Origin: Rhodospirillaceae bacterium | Lineage (GTDB): Bacteria; Pseudomonadota; Alphaproteobacteria; Dongiales; Dongiaceae | Assembly: GCA_016794075.1 (NCBI GenBank) | Contig: JAEUKU010000011.1 | Span: 1 to 13,137 of the forward strand | Direction: 5' to 3' | DNA length: 13,137 nucleotides | Part shown: one piece after another, positions 12,296-13,137 of the stretch | Layout of the letters: each line of letters starts with the position of its first letter | How positions within the stretch are numbered: the stretch's first letter is position 1 | Position numbers and translations under genes: made by a program | The notes under the pieces: model-generated | Databases searched by the model: none | Seen by the model: only the letters and a program-made list of their open reading frames with translations | What the model was told of the DNA's origin: nothing

Positions 12296-13137
12296 ATGCC
12301 AACTCTTGAACGACTCGAGCCATTGCTCGACCAGCTCTTCTCGGTCAGCGAAACCTGGGGCGCCCGCGTCTCGCCGGATGGAACCCGCGTCGCCTGGATC
12401 GCCACCAATCTCGGCCCGACGACGCAGCTTTGGTGGGCGCCGACCGACGGCAGTGCGAAGCCGCGGGCCTGGGTAGTCAACGATCGCGATTGCGACTATG
12501 TCCGCTGGGCGCCGGATTCGCGCTCGGTGATCCTCGGCCAGTCGCGTGACGGCGACGAGCGCATCGGCCTCAGCCAGGTGGCGCTGGATGGCACCCGCCG
12601 CGAGCTGACCGATCCGCATCCGGAGTATTACATCCGCGGCGGCCAGATCGATCCCGACGGGCGCTTCCTGATCTACACCGCCAATCGCGACCCGCAGACA
12701 GGGCGAGAGATCGAGCAGAACGTCATCTATCGCCACGAGCTGGACGGCGGCGCGCTCGTTCCCCTGGCGCGGCTGGAGCGGGCCGCCCATGTGACCCCTC
12801 TGCTGTCGCCCGACGGGCGGCACGTGGTCTATGAGCGCAAGGACCGGCACCCGGCGGGCGAGCAGCTGTGGGTCGTCGGCAGCGACGGGGAGAATGACCG
12901 CGAGATACTGAATGTCGGCGATGAACGCAAGGCGGAGGGCTTGTGGGCTCCCGACAGCGCCCGCCTTGTCATTCTTGCCGAGACGGAATCGCATCGCCGC
13001 GTCGGGCTGCTCGACATCGCCGGTGGCGCGCCGCGCTGGCTCATCGACGACATCGAGCGCGACATCTCCGGCGCGCATTGGCCGCGCGGCTCCGAGAGCA
13101 TCGTGGTCAGCGAGACCAAGGCGGCGAAGGAGATCGC
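12296..13137 (+). CDS. S9-family (prolyl oligopeptidase/acylaminoacyl-type) peptidase, N-terminal propeller (partial, 3' end outside window)
   Basis: I translated this from ATG 12296; the frame is open for 280 codons to the window end. There is no signal peptide, so it is probably cytoplasmic. Six blade-like repeats of the PD40/TolB beta-propeller type are visible: V-S-P-D-G (from residue 25), then W-A-P-D-S, I-D-P-D-G, L-S-P-D-G, W-A-P-D-S and a weaker W-P-R-G-S, each followed by a hydrophobic strand. This is the substrate-gating propeller of S9 serine peptidases such as dipeptidyl aminopeptidase/acylaminoacyl peptidase; the alpha/beta-hydrolase catalytic domain would lie beyond the edge and is not seen. 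The gene follows oppF by 12 bases and is likely co-transcribed, suggesting cleavage of imported peptides. A plain propeller protein without a peptidase domain remains possible, though operon context argues for the peptidase. Confidence 0.8.
   Translation, partial: MPTLERLEPLLDQLFSVSETWGARVSPDGTRVAWIATNLGPTTQLWWAPTDGSAKPRAWVVNDRDCDYVRWAPDSRSVILGQSRDGDERIGLSQVALDGTRRELTDPHPEYYIRGGQIDPDGRFLIYTANRDPQTGREIEQNVIYRHELDGGALVPLARLERAAHVTPLLSPDGRHVVYERKDRHPAGEQLWVVGSDGENDREILNVGDERKAEGLWAPDSARLVILAETESHRRVGLLDIAGGAPRWLIDDIERDISGAHWPRGSESIVVSETKAAKEI

Overview
The window is a GC-rich chromosomal segment. Its high GC content, its gene repertoire and a perfect CtrA-type box (TTAA-N7-TTAAC) point to an alphaproteobacterium, possibly in or near the Rhodospirillales. 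That placement is an inference; there is no rRNA or marker gene to settle it. Coding density is high and there are no IS elements, tRNAs or CRISPR arrays.

Layout. (1) Positions 1-653, minus strand: the start of a signalling protein with a degenerate receiver-like domain followed by a degenerate GGDEF domain, cut by the window edge. (2) Positions 654-748: a divergent promoter region with the CtrA-like box. (3) Positions 749-1657, plus strand: a choline/thiamine-kinase-like phosphotransferase. (4) Positions 1654-5134, plus strand: a thiamine-uptake operon. It has a TTGACA promoter, a complete TPP riboswitch with a legible translational expression platform, then thiB, thiP and thiQ, tightly packed or overlapping. 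(5) Positions 5135-5355: a convergent intergenic space filled by a MITE/REP-like repeat with terminal inverted repeats of about 26 bp. (6) Positions 5356-6663, minus strand: a class III PLP aminotransferase that looks more like a beta-amino-acid (beta-phenylalanine) aminotransferase than a haem-pathway HemL. (7) Positions 6664-6834: a divergent regulatory region with a CTGTATACAG palindrome. (8) Positions 6835-13137, plus strand: a complete oligopeptide ABC importer (oppA-oppB-oppC-oppD-oppF) followed by the N-terminal beta-propeller of an S9-type peptidase, cut by the window end.

How the genes fit together. The thi part is a scavenging module. ThiB binds thiamine or its phosphates in the periplasm, ThiP forms the channel, ThiQ powers it, and the riboswitch shuts translation when TPP is plentiful. 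The upstream kinase may phosphorylate imported thiamine, but it lies outside the riboswitch control unit. The opp part is a peptide-use module: peptides are imported by OppABCDF, probably trimmed by the S9 peptidase, and some of the released amino acids may be deaminated by the divergent aminotransferase.

I found no convincing new kind of system. The most rewarding points are the base-pair-level riboswitch switching model, the CtrA box in front of a c-di-GMP-type gene, the likely beta-amino-acid specificity of the aminotransferase beside a peptide importer, the D-loop substitution in ThiQ, and the intergenic repeat.
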